Source: Agarophyton chilense
Taxonomy: Eukaryota > Rhodophyta > Florideophyceae > Gracilariales > Gracilariaceae
Length of the DNA: 64,000 nt
Assembly: GCA_030374765.1 (NCBI GenBank)
Contig: JARGXX010000086.1
Location: forward strand, 682,001-746,000
Direction of reading: 5' to 3'
Shown: positions 9,878-19,400 of the stretch, piece by piece
How the letters are laid out: each line of letters begins with the position of its first letter
Position numbering within the stretch: position 1 is the first letter of the stretch
Position numbers and translations under genes: made by a program
Notes under the pieces: generated by a model
What the model was told of the DNA's origin: nothing
What the model saw: only the letters and a program-made list of their open reading frames with translations
Database searches by the model: none

Positions 9878-11479
9878 ATGGATTCCGCCAACGGCGTCGA
9901 GTTTTTCGTCGACGGCTTTCCGGCGCTCAGGGACACATCGCGTTTCCTCAACTCCCTGTCGGCTGCGTCTCCCCCGCTCAACTTCACCCTCTCCTCGCTT
10001 CCAGACGACCTCAATGCACTTCCATACGAAATGCCGCTCGCCCACGCCCTGGCCTCCGACACTCTCAACCTCACCGCCCCGCTGGCGCTGCCCATCCCCA
10101 ACAACCTCGACATCCCCTTCGTCAAGTCCGAGTCCGACCCGCCCGTCTCCGCCCTCACCGCCGCCAGTCTCCAGTCCTCCGCTTCCACCGTCGTACCAAA
10201 CGCTCCAATCTGCAACAACAAGCCGCGCCCCGCCGTGCGCTCCTGTACTCCCGCCGCCGTGGCTGCTCTCCGTGCCGCCTTGCCCAACCACAACTTTTCG
10301 AGCGCCAGTGATGTTTCTTCCAATCCTTTGCCTCGTCTCGCCTCACCCGACTCCAACTCCGCCTCCACCGTCTCCGATTGGAATCTTTCCACCGCCAATT
10401 CGGAGCCCAACGCATCCACCGCGCCCAGCCACGCCCTGCAAAGCGCCGCATGCTCACATGGCGAACCCAAGTCCTGTAAGAATCAACTGTCACCGGAGCC
10501 GCAGAAAAGTCACACGCGCCGTTGTCGAGAAAAGGTCACACGACAGTTTGAGCATCTCCTGGATGTGTTACCGCCCCCGCCTCCTGGCGTCGAGGTCAAA
10601 CACAAGGCTCAGATTCTCGATTATACTATCAATGTGTTTCGATCGCTGCTGGCGCGACGCACATCGCTGCAGACCCATATCGCACTGGCTTCGAGTCACT
10701 CTGTTCTTCAGTGGGCCACTTCTATTTTGGCTTCGCACCAGTCGAATCCCTCACCCGATCTGCTTTCTATATCTACCCTCTTGGATCCCTTCATGGGCTT
10801 CTACTGCGTCAAAAACTCTTGGACATATGCCGAAACCTGGATCACCTCCCCGGAAAGCACGCACGCCTCTCTTTGCTCTTGTGTCATCAACACAGAGAAC
10901 CCTCACTTGTCAGCCTCCTTGAATGCGTTCGCCACCTCCTCCAAAGCGCGATATCAACCTCCGTCCAGCGTTGTCACCGGTATCATTTCCCGCGTGCGTC
11001 AAACAAAGCGCCCTGAGTGGCTGACACATCTGCCGCGCGATGAATCCGTGTTTGATCGAGCAAACATAGCGGCCAAACACAACGTCACCGTTGCTCTGGC
11101 AGTGCCAGTAATCGCCTTCGACAAGTGCCTCGCCGTCATTCTTTTTGCCGACGTCAACTCAAAGCCCTTCTCTGCAGCTGCTGTTGACCAACTGTTCCAA
11201 TACACAGCCATATTGGCTGAGTGCTTCGTTCGGCATCCTCGGGAGTCTTTTTCGCCACAACAGACTGTCGTAACCGTCTCAAGCGGGGGACAGTTGTACT
11301 TGAGCCCGGGTACCAGTGTGGATGCGGATTCCAGTTTGGGGCCTTTGGCAAGGGCCGAGGCAGACCTTTCTGCGCCTCATGCGCTGTCAAGCGCCACTGC
11401 GTTGCTTGTTCCACAACCGACGCAAGGCTCCTCCAAAGGCTTTTTGGAAGAAACCCAAGCTGTAGGAATGAAGTACTGA
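9878..11479 (+). CDS. bHLH transcription factor with C-terminal GAF-like domain, copy 2
   Basis: 533 aa from ATG 9,878. A long Ser/Pro/Ala-rich N-terminus (1-205) precedes a helix-loop-helix at 210-262: basic SHTRRCREKV, helix 1 QFEHLLDVLP, helix 2 KHKAQILDYTINVFRSLL. A GAF-like domain at 300-450 begins NSWTYAETW and ends VALAVPVIAFDKCLAVILF; a Ser/Pro tail follows. The basic region, loop (PGVEVKHKAQ) and the W-YAE-W and PEW signatures match the protein at 4,834-5,955, so the two are paralogues about 4 kb apart in the same orientation. As in copy 1, the canonical basic-region Glu is Thr. A role as a ligand- or redox-responsive regulator is only inferred from architecture. Confidence 0.82.
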   Translation: MDSANGVEFFVDGFPALRDTSRFLNSLSAASPPLNFTLSSLPDDLNALPYEMPLAHALASDTLNLTAPLALPIPNNLDIPFVKSESDPPVSALTAASLQSSASTVVPNAPICNNKPRPAVRSCTPAAVAALRAALPNHNFSSASDVSSNPLPRLASPDSNSASTVSDWNLSTANSEPNASTAPSHALQSAACSHGEPKSCKNQLSPEPQKSHTRRCREKVTRQFEHLLDVLPPPPPGVEVKHKAQILDYTINVFRSLLARRTSLQTHIALASSHSVLQWATSILASHQSNPSPDLLSISTLLDPFMGFYCVKNSWTYAETWITSPESTHASLCSCVINTENPHLSASLNAFATSSKARYQPPSSVVTGIISRVRQTKRPEWLTHLPRDESVFDRANIAAKHNVTVALAVPVIAFDKCLAVILFADVNSKPFSAAAVDQLFQYTAILAECFVRHPRESFSPQQTVVTVSSGGQLYLSPGTSVDADSSLGPLARAEADLSAPHALSSATALLVPQPTQGSSKGFLEETQAVGMKY

Positions 11480-11761
11480 TATTTCGAACGTGGGCCTGAG
11501 GTCACCAACGAACTCTATCACTACGCACACGATAAGACTGCTCTGTTATACATGGTGAACCGCGTTGTGCAGATGATATATGATCTGGGCTTCAATGAAC
11601 ATACCTTGATACAGTTTTCCAGCACTTTGCCAATGGAGAGGATAATAACCACTTTTGGTGAAAGTCGGCGGAGTTGTGATAATCTATGTGCGCAAGGGGG
11701 TAAATTGCCGGTATTGAACTATAATAAAACTTATAAGCAGCTATATTGCAAATAAAAAGAA

Positions 11762-12613
11762 CTATCTGGTACCTGCCAATAACTTTTGAAAGAAATCTGC
11801 CTGCGTTGGTGTGTCGCGGTGTGTTTGGGCATCATCAACATCGGTGACATCGTTTCCGGGATTCTGTTTCGCTTTCTCAGCCAGTTGTTGCATACGCGAA
11901 GTCCACTCTTGAAAGTTGTGCAAGTACTCTTCTTTTTTCTGCTTTCCAAGCTCCTGTTGTTGGCTTTTCATCTCCTCAGTTGCTATATTCACTTTTGGAA
12001 GCTCAACTTCAGTTCCCCATGACGAAGCTTCTACGAGTGTTTCGTAGCTTTCGCCAGCAGCATCGACAACTGCTCTAATTTTACCCTCCGAGTCCCATCT
12101 CGGAGGAATGATCACATCTTTTGCGCTGGCAAGGCTTGCTTCTCCCCACGCGGACAACATGGTTTCGTCGACCTTGCTTTCCCGCCAGATACGTAGAACT
12201 TCTTCAAACACTTTCTGGCCACGGCCGTCATTTTCTTCCATGAGAATTACGCCAGCTGCGTCCAACTCTTTGAGCACAGCAGCGCGCAATGACACGCCCC
12301 GAGCGAGATCACATTGCACTCCGATGACCACAAAGTTTGTGGCGTGGATTTTTGACACAGTCCGCACTTGCTTCACAATTGTATAAAGCTCGGACGCTGT
12401 AGAGACAATCGCAATATATCTCCAATCTGGGCGTTGATAGAAAGAGCTCAATATGTGTAGATCAGAAACAACGGCGTGCTCCCTGCTGAGAAGCAACCCT
12501 TCCAACTCTTTGCTAAATGCCTTGCGAGCCTCATTTGTACCGACTATAATCGTCTGAGGGTGTGCCACATAGGGTGTGTTCTCCGTCTTGAGGTTGGACA
12601 AGAATGGAAGCAT
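11762..12613 (-). CDS. Conserved-looking protein of unknown function (283 aa)
   Basis: A 283-codon frame with an ATG at 12,611-12,613. The first 170 residues alternate predicted strands and helices like a small alpha/beta domain (TIIVGTNEARKAF, RYIAIVSTASELY, ATNFVVIGVQCDL, AAGVILMEEND). A charged, Gln/Lys/Glu-rich helical stretch follows near 205-250, and the protein ends QADFFQKLLAG, a short amphipathic segment. No family is recognised. The frame is long for this base composition and reads like a folded protein, so it is taken as real. It is divergent from NOG1 with 459 bp between the starts. Alternative: an additional 5' exon is missing. Confidence 0.65.
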   Translation of the reverse strand: MLPFLSNLKTENTPYVAHPQTIIVGTNEARKAFSKELEGLLLSREHAVVSDLHILSSFYQRPDWRYIAIVSTASELYTIVKQVRTVSKIHATNFVVIGVQCDLARGVSLRAAVLKELDAAGVILMEENDGRGQKVFEEVLRIWRESKVDETMLSAWGEASLASAKDVIIPPRWDSEGKIRAVVDAAGESYETLVEASSWGTEVELPKVNIATEEMKSQQQELGKQKKEEYLHNFQEWTSRMQQLAEKAKQNPGNDVTDVDDAQTHRDTPTQADFFQKLLAGTR

Positions 12614-13072
12614 TGCTCTTTTTTTGGACCGCGGCGATGGGGCACTTCACTCGCACTTGAATAACTATGCGGATGGGTTTGCGTCACAATCTTCGTCGCA
12701 GCTTTCAAAGGTTGTTTCTTTTTCAAGATGCGTTGAACTCGAAGACATGTTTAAAAAAACAAACAAATGAATTTTAAACACTTTGCCCTGTCATGCCCTT
12801 TGTAAGGAAAGCGCTTACAGTATGCTCTTTCTGTAGTTGTCGAGCGCCGGCCGTCGCCCTCGCGCTCGGCGTGGCGCAATGGTATTTTGTGTAGCGAACA
12901 AACAAGGCATTGAACATCGGTGGGCTCTGCCAACTCGTAAGGGCTCTCCATCGCACAGCCTGTTCAACGTTGCCCCTGCGCTGTGAGAGTGCTGCTCAGT
13001 GAATTCACCCCTGTTCATAATCTGCATTCCGGAAAGCTTTGTGTGGATTAAGTCCCCAAAGAAGAGCCATCA
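12614..13072. promoter_or_regulatory. Divergent intergenic region upstream of NOG1
   Basis: 459 bp between divergent starts. Nothing recognisable beyond short A/T runs; presumably holds both promoters. Confidence 0.35.
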
Positions 13073-15073
13073 ATGGTCTTGGTAAACTTTAAGACCATAA
13101 CAGTCGTATCAGCAGCGGATGCTCTGGTCGACAATGTGTTATCAAAAACGCAGCGAAAGACGCCCACAGTGGTGCACAAAGGGTACTCAATTGGTCGTAT
13201 TCGCGACTTCTACATGCGAAAAGTAAAATTCTCTCAACAGATGTTTCATGACAAACTTTCGCAGATTCTGGACGACTTTCCGAAGTTTGACGAACTGCAT
13301 CCATTCTATGCAGATTTGCTCAACGTTTTGTACGACCGTGATCATTACAAGCTTGCTCTTGGACAACTTGCAACTGCTCGATCCTTAATTGATGGAATAG
13401 CGAGAGATTACGTGCGTTTGTTGAAGTACGCAGATTCTCTGTATCGCTGCAAATGTCTCAAACGCGCTGCTTTGGGACGGATGTGCACACTCATTTCGCG
13501 CCATAAGAAGAATCTTGCTTACCTGGAACAAGTGCGACAACATCTAGCTCGTTTGCCGTCTATAGATCCGGCCACGAGAACTCTACTAATTTCTGGATTC
13601 CCAAACGTTGGAAAGAGCTCCTTTATCAACAAGATCACCCGTGCCGACGTTGACGTGCAACCATATGCCTTCACAACCAAATCCCTTTTTGTCGGACATT
13701 GTGACTTCAAGTACCTCAGATGGCAAGTGATTGATACACCCGGGATTTTGGACCATGAGCTGGAAGCTCGAAATACCATCGAGATGCAGAGCATTACTGC
13801 ACTAGCTCACTTGCGAGCCTGTATTTTGTTTTTCATTGACCCCAGCGAGCAATGTGGATATTCCCTCGAAAAACAGCATTCCTTGTTTAAGAGCATAATG
13901 CCCTTATTCGCTAACAAGCCTGTCATTGTAGTTGCAAACAAGACAGATCTTGGGTGGGAATCAGACCTCGATGATTCCGGTCGAGCATTGCTAGAATCCT
14001 TCCAATCTGATTCAGGGGGCAGAGCTATACTAATGAAGATGTCCACCCACGAGGAGGTTGGCGTGACTGAAGTGAAGAACACCGCATGTGAAAGGCTTTT
14101 AGAAGCCAGAGTTGAGTCTAAAGTTCGAGGAAAGAAGATACAAAAAGTTCTTAATCGCTTACATCTTGCAACTCCGAAGGCCCTATCTGAAGAGAGGAGA
14201 CCAAACATACCTGCTTCCGTGCTCGCAAAAAGGGCCATCAAAAGCCAAATGGCAGAGGATACCGAGGTCGACGACACTGATATTGACATGGGGTCGGAAG
14301 GAGGTGGTCCTGGCGGACGGAAACTTGAAAGAGATTTACAAGAAGAAAATGGTGGGGCTGGTGTGTATTCTATGGATTGGCGCAAGCTCTACCAACTTCG
14401 GAAACGAGAATGGGCGTATGATGTCATGCCAGAAATTGTTGACGGAAAGAACATTGCAGACTTCGTTGATCCAGATATAGGAGCCAAGCTTCATCAACTT
14501 GAACTTGAAGAAGAAGCTCGAGAAGCTGTGCGAGATGTGACAGATGACGCCGAAGTTGGTGGCTTCCGCTTCGTCACAGATGAAGAGAAGCAGGTTGTGC
14601 AACAAATTAAGGATCGTAAATCTCTCATTATACAGGATTCTGTTCGTGAGAAAAATGCGCACAAACATCGCAGTGCATTGCAAAGAAATAAGGTCCCGGC
14701 TCGCCGTTCTCGACTTCAGGAGCATCTGGAGGGTCTTGGACTTGAAAAAGAAGAAGCTTCAGATTTAGTGGATCGTGCCGCCAGTCGCAGAGGGGTGAAA
14801 CGAGCGAGGTCTGAAAGTGCGGCAATTTCGGCAGCTCGCGAAGGAAGCCGAACTCGCTCGGTATCTAAACCACGATCCGTTAGTATTGTACGGAATGACG
14901 GTTTCTCCAACCCTCACCAGAAGGCGAAGGCCATGGAATTGGCCAGAAAGAAACAGAAGAATAGTATAGCGAAGTATGCTCGGAAGGGAGATGCAGACCG
15001 AAGCATTCCTTCGAAACTTCCGAAGCACTTATTCAGTGGAAAACGTGGAATTGGTAAGACCGATCGAAGATAG
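13073..15073 (+). CDS. NOG1: NOG1 nucleolar GTPase (60S ribosome biogenesis)
   Basis: 666 aa, intronless. NOG1 (human GTPBP4/NOG1) is a nucleolar GTPase placed on pre-60S particles. The N-terminus (MVLVNFKTITVVSAADALVD) and helical domain match the family. G motifs are present: G1 GFPNVGKSSF near 174, G3 VIDTPG near 222, and G4 NKTD near 289. The NOG1 C-terminal region follows, with a basic, Ser/Arg-rich end (RTRSVSKPRSVSI, SKLPKHLFSGKRG) of the kind that enters the exit tunnel and binds rRNA. The length is close to the usual 640-680 aa. Together with the NIFK-like and ribosomal protein genes in the window it belongs to the ribosome-biogenesis regulon, though no shared promoter element was seen. 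Confidence 0.97.
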   Translation: MVLVNFKTITVVSAADALVDNVLSKTQRKTPTVVHKGYSIGRIRDFYMRKVKFSQQMFHDKLSQILDDFPKFDELHPFYADLLNVLYDRDHYKLALGQLATARSLIDGIARDYVRLLKYADSLYRCKCLKRAALGRMCTLISRHKKNLAYLEQVRQHLARLPSIDPATRTLLISGFPNVGKSSFINKITRADVDVQPYAFTTKSLFVGHCDFKYLRWQVIDTPGILDHELEARNTIEMQSITALAHLRACILFFIDPSEQCGYSLEKQHSLFKSIMPLFANKPVIVVANKTDLGWESDLDDSGRALLESFQSDSGGRAILMKMSTHEEVGVTEVKNTACERLLEARVESKVRGKKIQKVLNRLHLATPKALSEERRPNIPASVLAKRAIKSQMAEDTEVDDTDIDMGSEGGGPGGRKLERDLQEENGGAGVYSMDWRKLYQLRKREWAYDVMPEIVDGKNIADFVDPDIGAKLHQLELEEEAREAVRDVTDDAEVGGFRFVTDEEKQVVQQIKDRKSLIIQDSVREKNAHKHRSALQRNKVPARRSRLQEHLEGLGLEKEEASDLVDRAASRRGVKRARSESAAISAAREGSRTRSVSKPRSVSIVRNDGFSNPHQKAKAMELARKKQKNSIAKYARKGDADRSIPSKLPKHLFSGKRGIGKTDRR

Positions 15074-15329
15074 CAGAACAAAAACATTCGTCTCATAGTT
15101 TTGTGCACAGTCTTTGGTAAACTTCTAGAGTTTACTGTGAGATACAATGTATGATTTCTCAAGGTCTTGTTATCTATCTCATCACAATTCGTCTGTACTA
15201 GTGCAGAAGATAGTTTCCGAAACTCGAGCACAACCCAAAACTGGGGCTAAGACCAATGCTTAGAAGCATGAATACTCGCAAGCCTCTTACCCAATGATTA
15301 TCTCTAATTGAAACTTCTTTCGCTGCTAT
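15074..15329. other. Convergent 3' region
   Basis: 256 bp between the stops of NOG1 (+) and the tail-anchored protein (-); AT-rich, no gene. Confidence 0.3.
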
Positions 15330-18245
15330 TCACATAAGAACCCTGGTAAATCTATCACGTGCAATCCAACTGTCCCATACGACAGGCACAACACACACAA
15401 CTATCACAAGAATGATAAAACACTCAAAAAAAATCCACAACCTTACATATATAGACTCAGATCTTCGCCTGGATTCAACTTCTTCTCGCCACATGCGGCA
15501 GAGTTGAGTATTTTCTTGAAGAGCAGCAAGGATGTGACGTTCCCTTTCGTGAGAATTGCAATGAACGATAATACTTGGCTCGCTGCGCCTGATGATGTCC
15601 GATGAAATGCCCATTTCATCCAGATTTTGCAGCTTCCGACGCACAGGAGGGGAAAGAACCCGGGATTGTATTATACTTTTCCTTCGCTCCTCACTTGTGC
15701 TTGTGCAGGCAGAACTCAATGGAGAGCTTGATAATGGGTCAAACGAAACCCGTGCTTTCACAGGCTTCCGAACAACTTCAAAGTCTTCAGGAGTTGGCCC
15801 GGCCGTATTCCTGTCGGAGGCATCCTTCGCTGACATCTCTGATGCAATGGAGGTTTCATCAGGCTGCAACACACACTGGTTTGGGGTTGATTCAGAGGCG
15901 TCTTGAAGCGGTGCACAAGCATGTGGCTCAATGATTTCTTCGCCGCATGCGCCATTGATTTTAGAATGAGAACTTCTGACTTCACTGCCAAGAGTCTCTG
16001 TTTCCGTCTTTGAGAGGACATAAGAAACGGTATCTGTTGTGTGGTTATTGTCCACCATTGCCTCAGTGTCTTTAGTATCATCCGTAGTTGTCTGCTGGTC
16101 ACTCGAGTTTGCGCTTTCTACTTCCACAAACCCATTGAAAAACGTTTGATCTGAGGATTGTAGGTTGCTCATTGCATCTTGTGCAAGAAATTCTGTTTGC
16201 TCATCTCCCTGAAAGACCTCCTCCATGGAACTTTCAAGGGTCAGACAACATGGCGCAGAAGCAGCTGAGCCATCTTCAGCAATCCCATTGGGGCTGCCAA
16301 GCTCATTCCCAAAAGATCCAGTCTCTATATAGGAGTTCAACATACGAATGTAAGCTTCCTTAGAGTGCATGGAAAGCTCTGACGACTCACTAATGTTTCC
16401 GCTTTTGTAGAGGAGCTCCTCATGCTCACTCTCTCCGAGAAAATCAGAGTCGCTGCGACAGTGTTCTAACCTCCCTGGAGATACCGCGTTTGCAAATAAC
16501 GGGGATTTAAAACCATAAGCGATATCATTGTTCGCAGATTCTATTCTATCAGGGAGAAGTTCGGATGATGAAATTTTTGAAATGTAGGCATAATCATCAG
16601 TATCCGAAGCGATGCCCTCTTCAATTTCGAGCCCATGCTGTGATTTACACTCGACGTCTCCATTTTCATCGCAAATGGGTTGTGAATCTGCGGGCTGTAG
16701 ATCGCTTCCTGTTCCTTCGACGACTGACTCCAGTCGCGTTACGTTGCCCTCACCTTCGAAGTCGGATGACTCATCGGGTTCATCAATTTCCTGACCGAAC
16801 TCTTCTGCTTGTGCAAGCTTGACAGCTGGTGTACTCCGTTCCTCATCGCTCTCATACCTACTGCTGTCGTCTGAAATGTTTCCCTCGTCCTCTGTATCAA
16901 AGGACAACTTTCGGCTATCTTCCGGGGATAATTGGGGAAGACATGAGACAGCATCAGAAATTTCAGGGCTCTGGAAGTGGCTTTCAGGAGATGAAGCTTC
17001 TTCCTCCGAATCAGAAATGTCTTCAACCGCGTTGATATCTGAACTCACGCCGCCATCAGTCTCAATAATGGTCGAATCTCTCGAGTTGTTGCTATAATTT
17101 TCCACCGGGAGGGCTTCGATGTCGTCATGGCTGTCGGAAATAGTTATTATGTTATCGCCGCATGATGAAACAGAACCATGGAAAGTATCCTGAAGTGTCT
17201 TCGGTAGTGATGAAGTTCTTGGAATAGTAGCGAGCTGAAAGTGATTCGGTTGATTTGGCGAAAAATGGTTCCCTGGTCGCATTTTAGCTGCTGTGTGTAC
17301 GTCCGGTGACATTTTTGCGACGCTGTGGCGGGGTGTGAACCACTGGTGAGGGCCAGACGCGGCTGAAGAGGAATTGACAGGCAGTCGTCTCGGGGATGCT
17401 GCTGGAAAGTTACATCGAGGTGTGTAGAAGCGTTCAGGACTCATTGGTTCAGAATTGTCGAGTCCAGAACTACTGCGCTGCAAAGGCTGAGCTGCAATTT
17501 TTCGGATGTTCAAGGTCAACTTAGACTGGTGTCCGTCGGTTTGCTGGACTGGAGTGGAGGGCAGGTCGTCGATGCTTCGCTCTTGCGTTTCGTGACCGGT
17601 GTCTTGCTCTTGAATGTTTTGGTTTTGCAATTCTGATTGAAGCGAAGTACTGACAGAGTTGAAATGGGAACCATTTTCGGCTGCATCAGCTTGTATTTCC
17701 TGGACTGTTTCAGAGTTATGCCCTGCCGACACTCCGCAGTTGTCAACGAAGCGATGAAGCGCCGTTTTTATATCCTCGGCGAAGCACTGTACTTGCTGGT
17801 CATGGACTAGCTGCAGAGATGCAGATGAATTGGCGGCGGAACGCTGTTCGATTGGGTAGCAAAATAAGGAAAATGCAAAAGCCTCGACAAACGTGTCAAA
17901 GTGAATTCGTTGGTTGGAGTAATTTTTTGAAGGTGAGCGAAGGGGAGAGGAGAGGTCCGGGCTGATGCATATCTCAAGACCAAGCATGAACGTATGCGAA
18001 GTGAGCGGTGGGATGATTTGTGACTCTTGAAGATGATCAACCAGAAAGCCGAGTGTGACGGTGGGTAGGCCGCAGTCTTCCGCAAAGCGAGCATGTTCAA
18101 TGAAGATTGGTTGGAGGTGTGCGCGTGCGACTGCAAGGGCGTCTCGCACCGTGGGGGTGTTGAACTGTTTGTAGAATGCATTGTGCTGTTGCCACGCGTC
18201 CTGGGAGGACGGTTGTTCTCGAAAGGGTTTGTGCGTGCGAGACAT
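15330..18245 (-). CDS. Large acidic tail-anchored protein, unknown function
   Basis: 971 aa from ATG 18,243-18,245. Residues 1-150 look folded (GFLVDHLQESQIIPP, FDTFVEAFAFSLFCYP). Residues about 150-870 are a long acidic, Ser/Glu/Asp-rich low-complexity region with repeated SDSE/DSED-type clusters. A basic helical segment (ERERHILAALQENTQ) leads into one hydrophobic helix near 935-957 (FFECFIILVIVVCVVPVVW), followed by only 14 residues. That is the layout of a tail-anchored or type II membrane protein of ER, nuclear envelope or outer organelle membrane with a large cytosolic acidic domain. No family is recognised. It lies divergent to the S8 gene. Confidence 0.75.
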   Translation of the reverse strand: MSRTHKPFREQPSSQDAWQQHNAFYKQFNTPTVRDALAVARAHLQPIFIEHARFAEDCGLPTVTLGFLVDHLQESQIIPPLTSHTFMLGLEICISPDLSSPLRSPSKNYSNQRIHFDTFVEAFAFSLFCYPIEQRSAANSSASLQLVHDQQVQCFAEDIKTALHRFVDNCGVSAGHNSETVQEIQADAAENGSHFNSVSTSLQSELQNQNIQEQDTGHETQERSIDDLPSTPVQQTDGHQSKLTLNIRKIAAQPLQRSSSGLDNSEPMSPERFYTPRCNFPAASPRRLPVNSSSAASGPHQWFTPRHSVAKMSPDVHTAAKMRPGNHFSPNQPNHFQLATIPRTSSLPKTLQDTFHGSVSSCGDNIITISDSHDDIEALPVENYSNNSRDSTIIETDGGVSSDINAVEDISDSEEEASSPESHFQSPEISDAVSCLPQLSPEDSRKLSFDTEDEGNISDDSSRYESDEERSTPAVKLAQAEEFGQEIDEPDESSDFEGEGNVTRLESVVEGTGSDLQPADSQPICDENGDVECKSQHGLEIEEGIASDTDDYAYISKISSSELLPDRIESANNDIAYGFKSPLFANAVSPGRLEHCRSDSDFLGESEHEELLYKSGNISESSELSMHSKEAYIRMLNSYIETGSFGNELGSPNGIAEDGSAASAPCCLTLESSMEEVFQGDEQTEFLAQDAMSNLQSSDQTFFNGFVEVESANSSDQQTTTDDTKDTEAMVDNNHTTDTVSYVLSKTETETLGSEVRSSHSKINGACGEEIIEPHACAPLQDASESTPNQCVLQPDETSIASEMSAKDASDRNTAGPTPEDFEVVRKPVKARVSFDPLSSSPLSSACTSTSEERRKSIIQSRVLSPPVRRKLQNLDEMGISSDIIRRSEPSIIVHCNSHERERHILAALQENTQLCRMWREEVESRRRSESIYVRLWIFFECFIILVIVVCVVPVVWDSWIARDRFTRVLM

Positions 18246-18781
18246 TGTAGCTGCGATTGGAAGCGCCGTTGAGGACGCGAGACGGAGCCGGGGGATGTAT
18301 GCGGCGCGGCTCTGGCGGCTTAGTGGTGGAAGAAGTCGTCGACCCGTCGTCAGTTATCAAAGGGTAACTTGCCGGCGGGCGAGGGTTGCGTTTCGCTGTA
18401 CGCGCGTTTCGTTTCGCTGCGCTTATCACCTGCAGGTAGTGAATGCGTGAGCGAGAGGGAGTGATCCATGACGCGAATGACCTAAAGGCTGCTCTTCGCG
18501 AAAGCAAACAGCACCCTGTTTTTGAATTTAAAAATGCTGCGCGTCGCAGCGGTTTCATTTGAAACGCTACGATTCAGTAAGTATGGCGCAAAACAAGTGG
18601 CCAGACACCGGAGTGCTGTAAGCCACAACTCACCGCGGGCAGGACGCTTGCTGGTGGGGACGTGGACACGTTTGCACTTTTCAGCTAAGCGGCCCGCAAA
18701 GAGGGATGAGACGCGCTGTGTGTGTGCGCGAGGTTTGGCCGCTTCGCTTCATGTCGTCATCCGCGCATTGCGACCCACACC
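18246..18781. promoter_or_regulatory. Divergent intergenic region (tail-anchored protein / S8)
   Basis: 536 bp. A short frame starting with an ATG at 18,534 overlaps the S8 leader in another frame and is not considered a gene. No named element seen. Confidence 0.35.
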
Positions 18782-19210
18782 ATGCGCGGCAGGGGCGTGA
18801 TGCTTGCTGATCCCATCAGTGATCTCTTCGCCCGACTTCGCAACGGTCAAAACGCCAAACGCGCCACCATTCACCACCCGTATTCGCGCTTCGCCAAAGA
18901 TGTAGTCGACACGCTCATCAGACAAGGCTATGTATCTTCTATAAACATCATTCCGCCAGAATGTCCGAGAGCCCCCCAGTTCAATCAAATGCGAATTGCC
19001 CTCAAGTACGATAATGAGGGACAGCCGGCTATTAAGAGAATTCGACGCGTTTCGAAGCCTTCGAGGCGGGTCTACCGATCTATCGCCCAGTTGCCGTTGG
19101 CTTCGAATGGCCTGGGTTCTTGGATTCTATCTACGCCGAAGGGCGTCCTTCATTGTGCCGAAGCCCGCGATATGAACGTTGGTGGTGAGGTCTTGGGGGA
19201 AGTGTTCTGA
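18782..19210 (+). CDS. Bacterial-type ribosomal protein S8 (uS8), probably mitochondrial
   Basis: 142 aa from ATG 18,782. It is of the bacterial/organellar uS8 type: DPISDLFARLRNGQNAK at the N-terminus, IALKYDNEGQPAIKRIRRVSKPSRRVY in the middle and the C-terminal STPKGVLHCAEARDMNVGGEVL. S8 binds helix 21 of the small-subunit rRNA. Eukaryotic cytosolic S15A differs in these motifs. Red-algal plastid genomes usually keep their own rps8, so a nuclear bacterial-type copy is more likely mitochondrial. No strong presequence is visible after the chosen ATG; internal targeting information or an upstream exon is possible. Confidence 0.9.
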   Translation: MRGRGVMLADPISDLFARLRNGQNAKRATIHHPYSRFAKDVVDTLIRQGYVSSINIIPPECPRAPQFNQMRIALKYDNEGQPAIKRIRRVSKPSRRVYRSIAQLPLASNGLGSWILSTPKGVLHCAEARDMNVGGEVLGEVF

Positions 19211-19400
19211 ATATTTGTGTCTACCACGCGGTTTTCCGCCTTTTGTCTCAGTAGAGCTTTTTTTATCCAAGTTTTCTGCCGTGTGTCTAACTGCGTTTTA
19301 TCGCGTCAAAAAGCGAACCCAGGGCCCCGGAAACGTTTCGTCGCCTTTAATATTCTCAGAAGTGAGCGTTTACAGTGGTAAGTATAAGCTATGGATTGCG

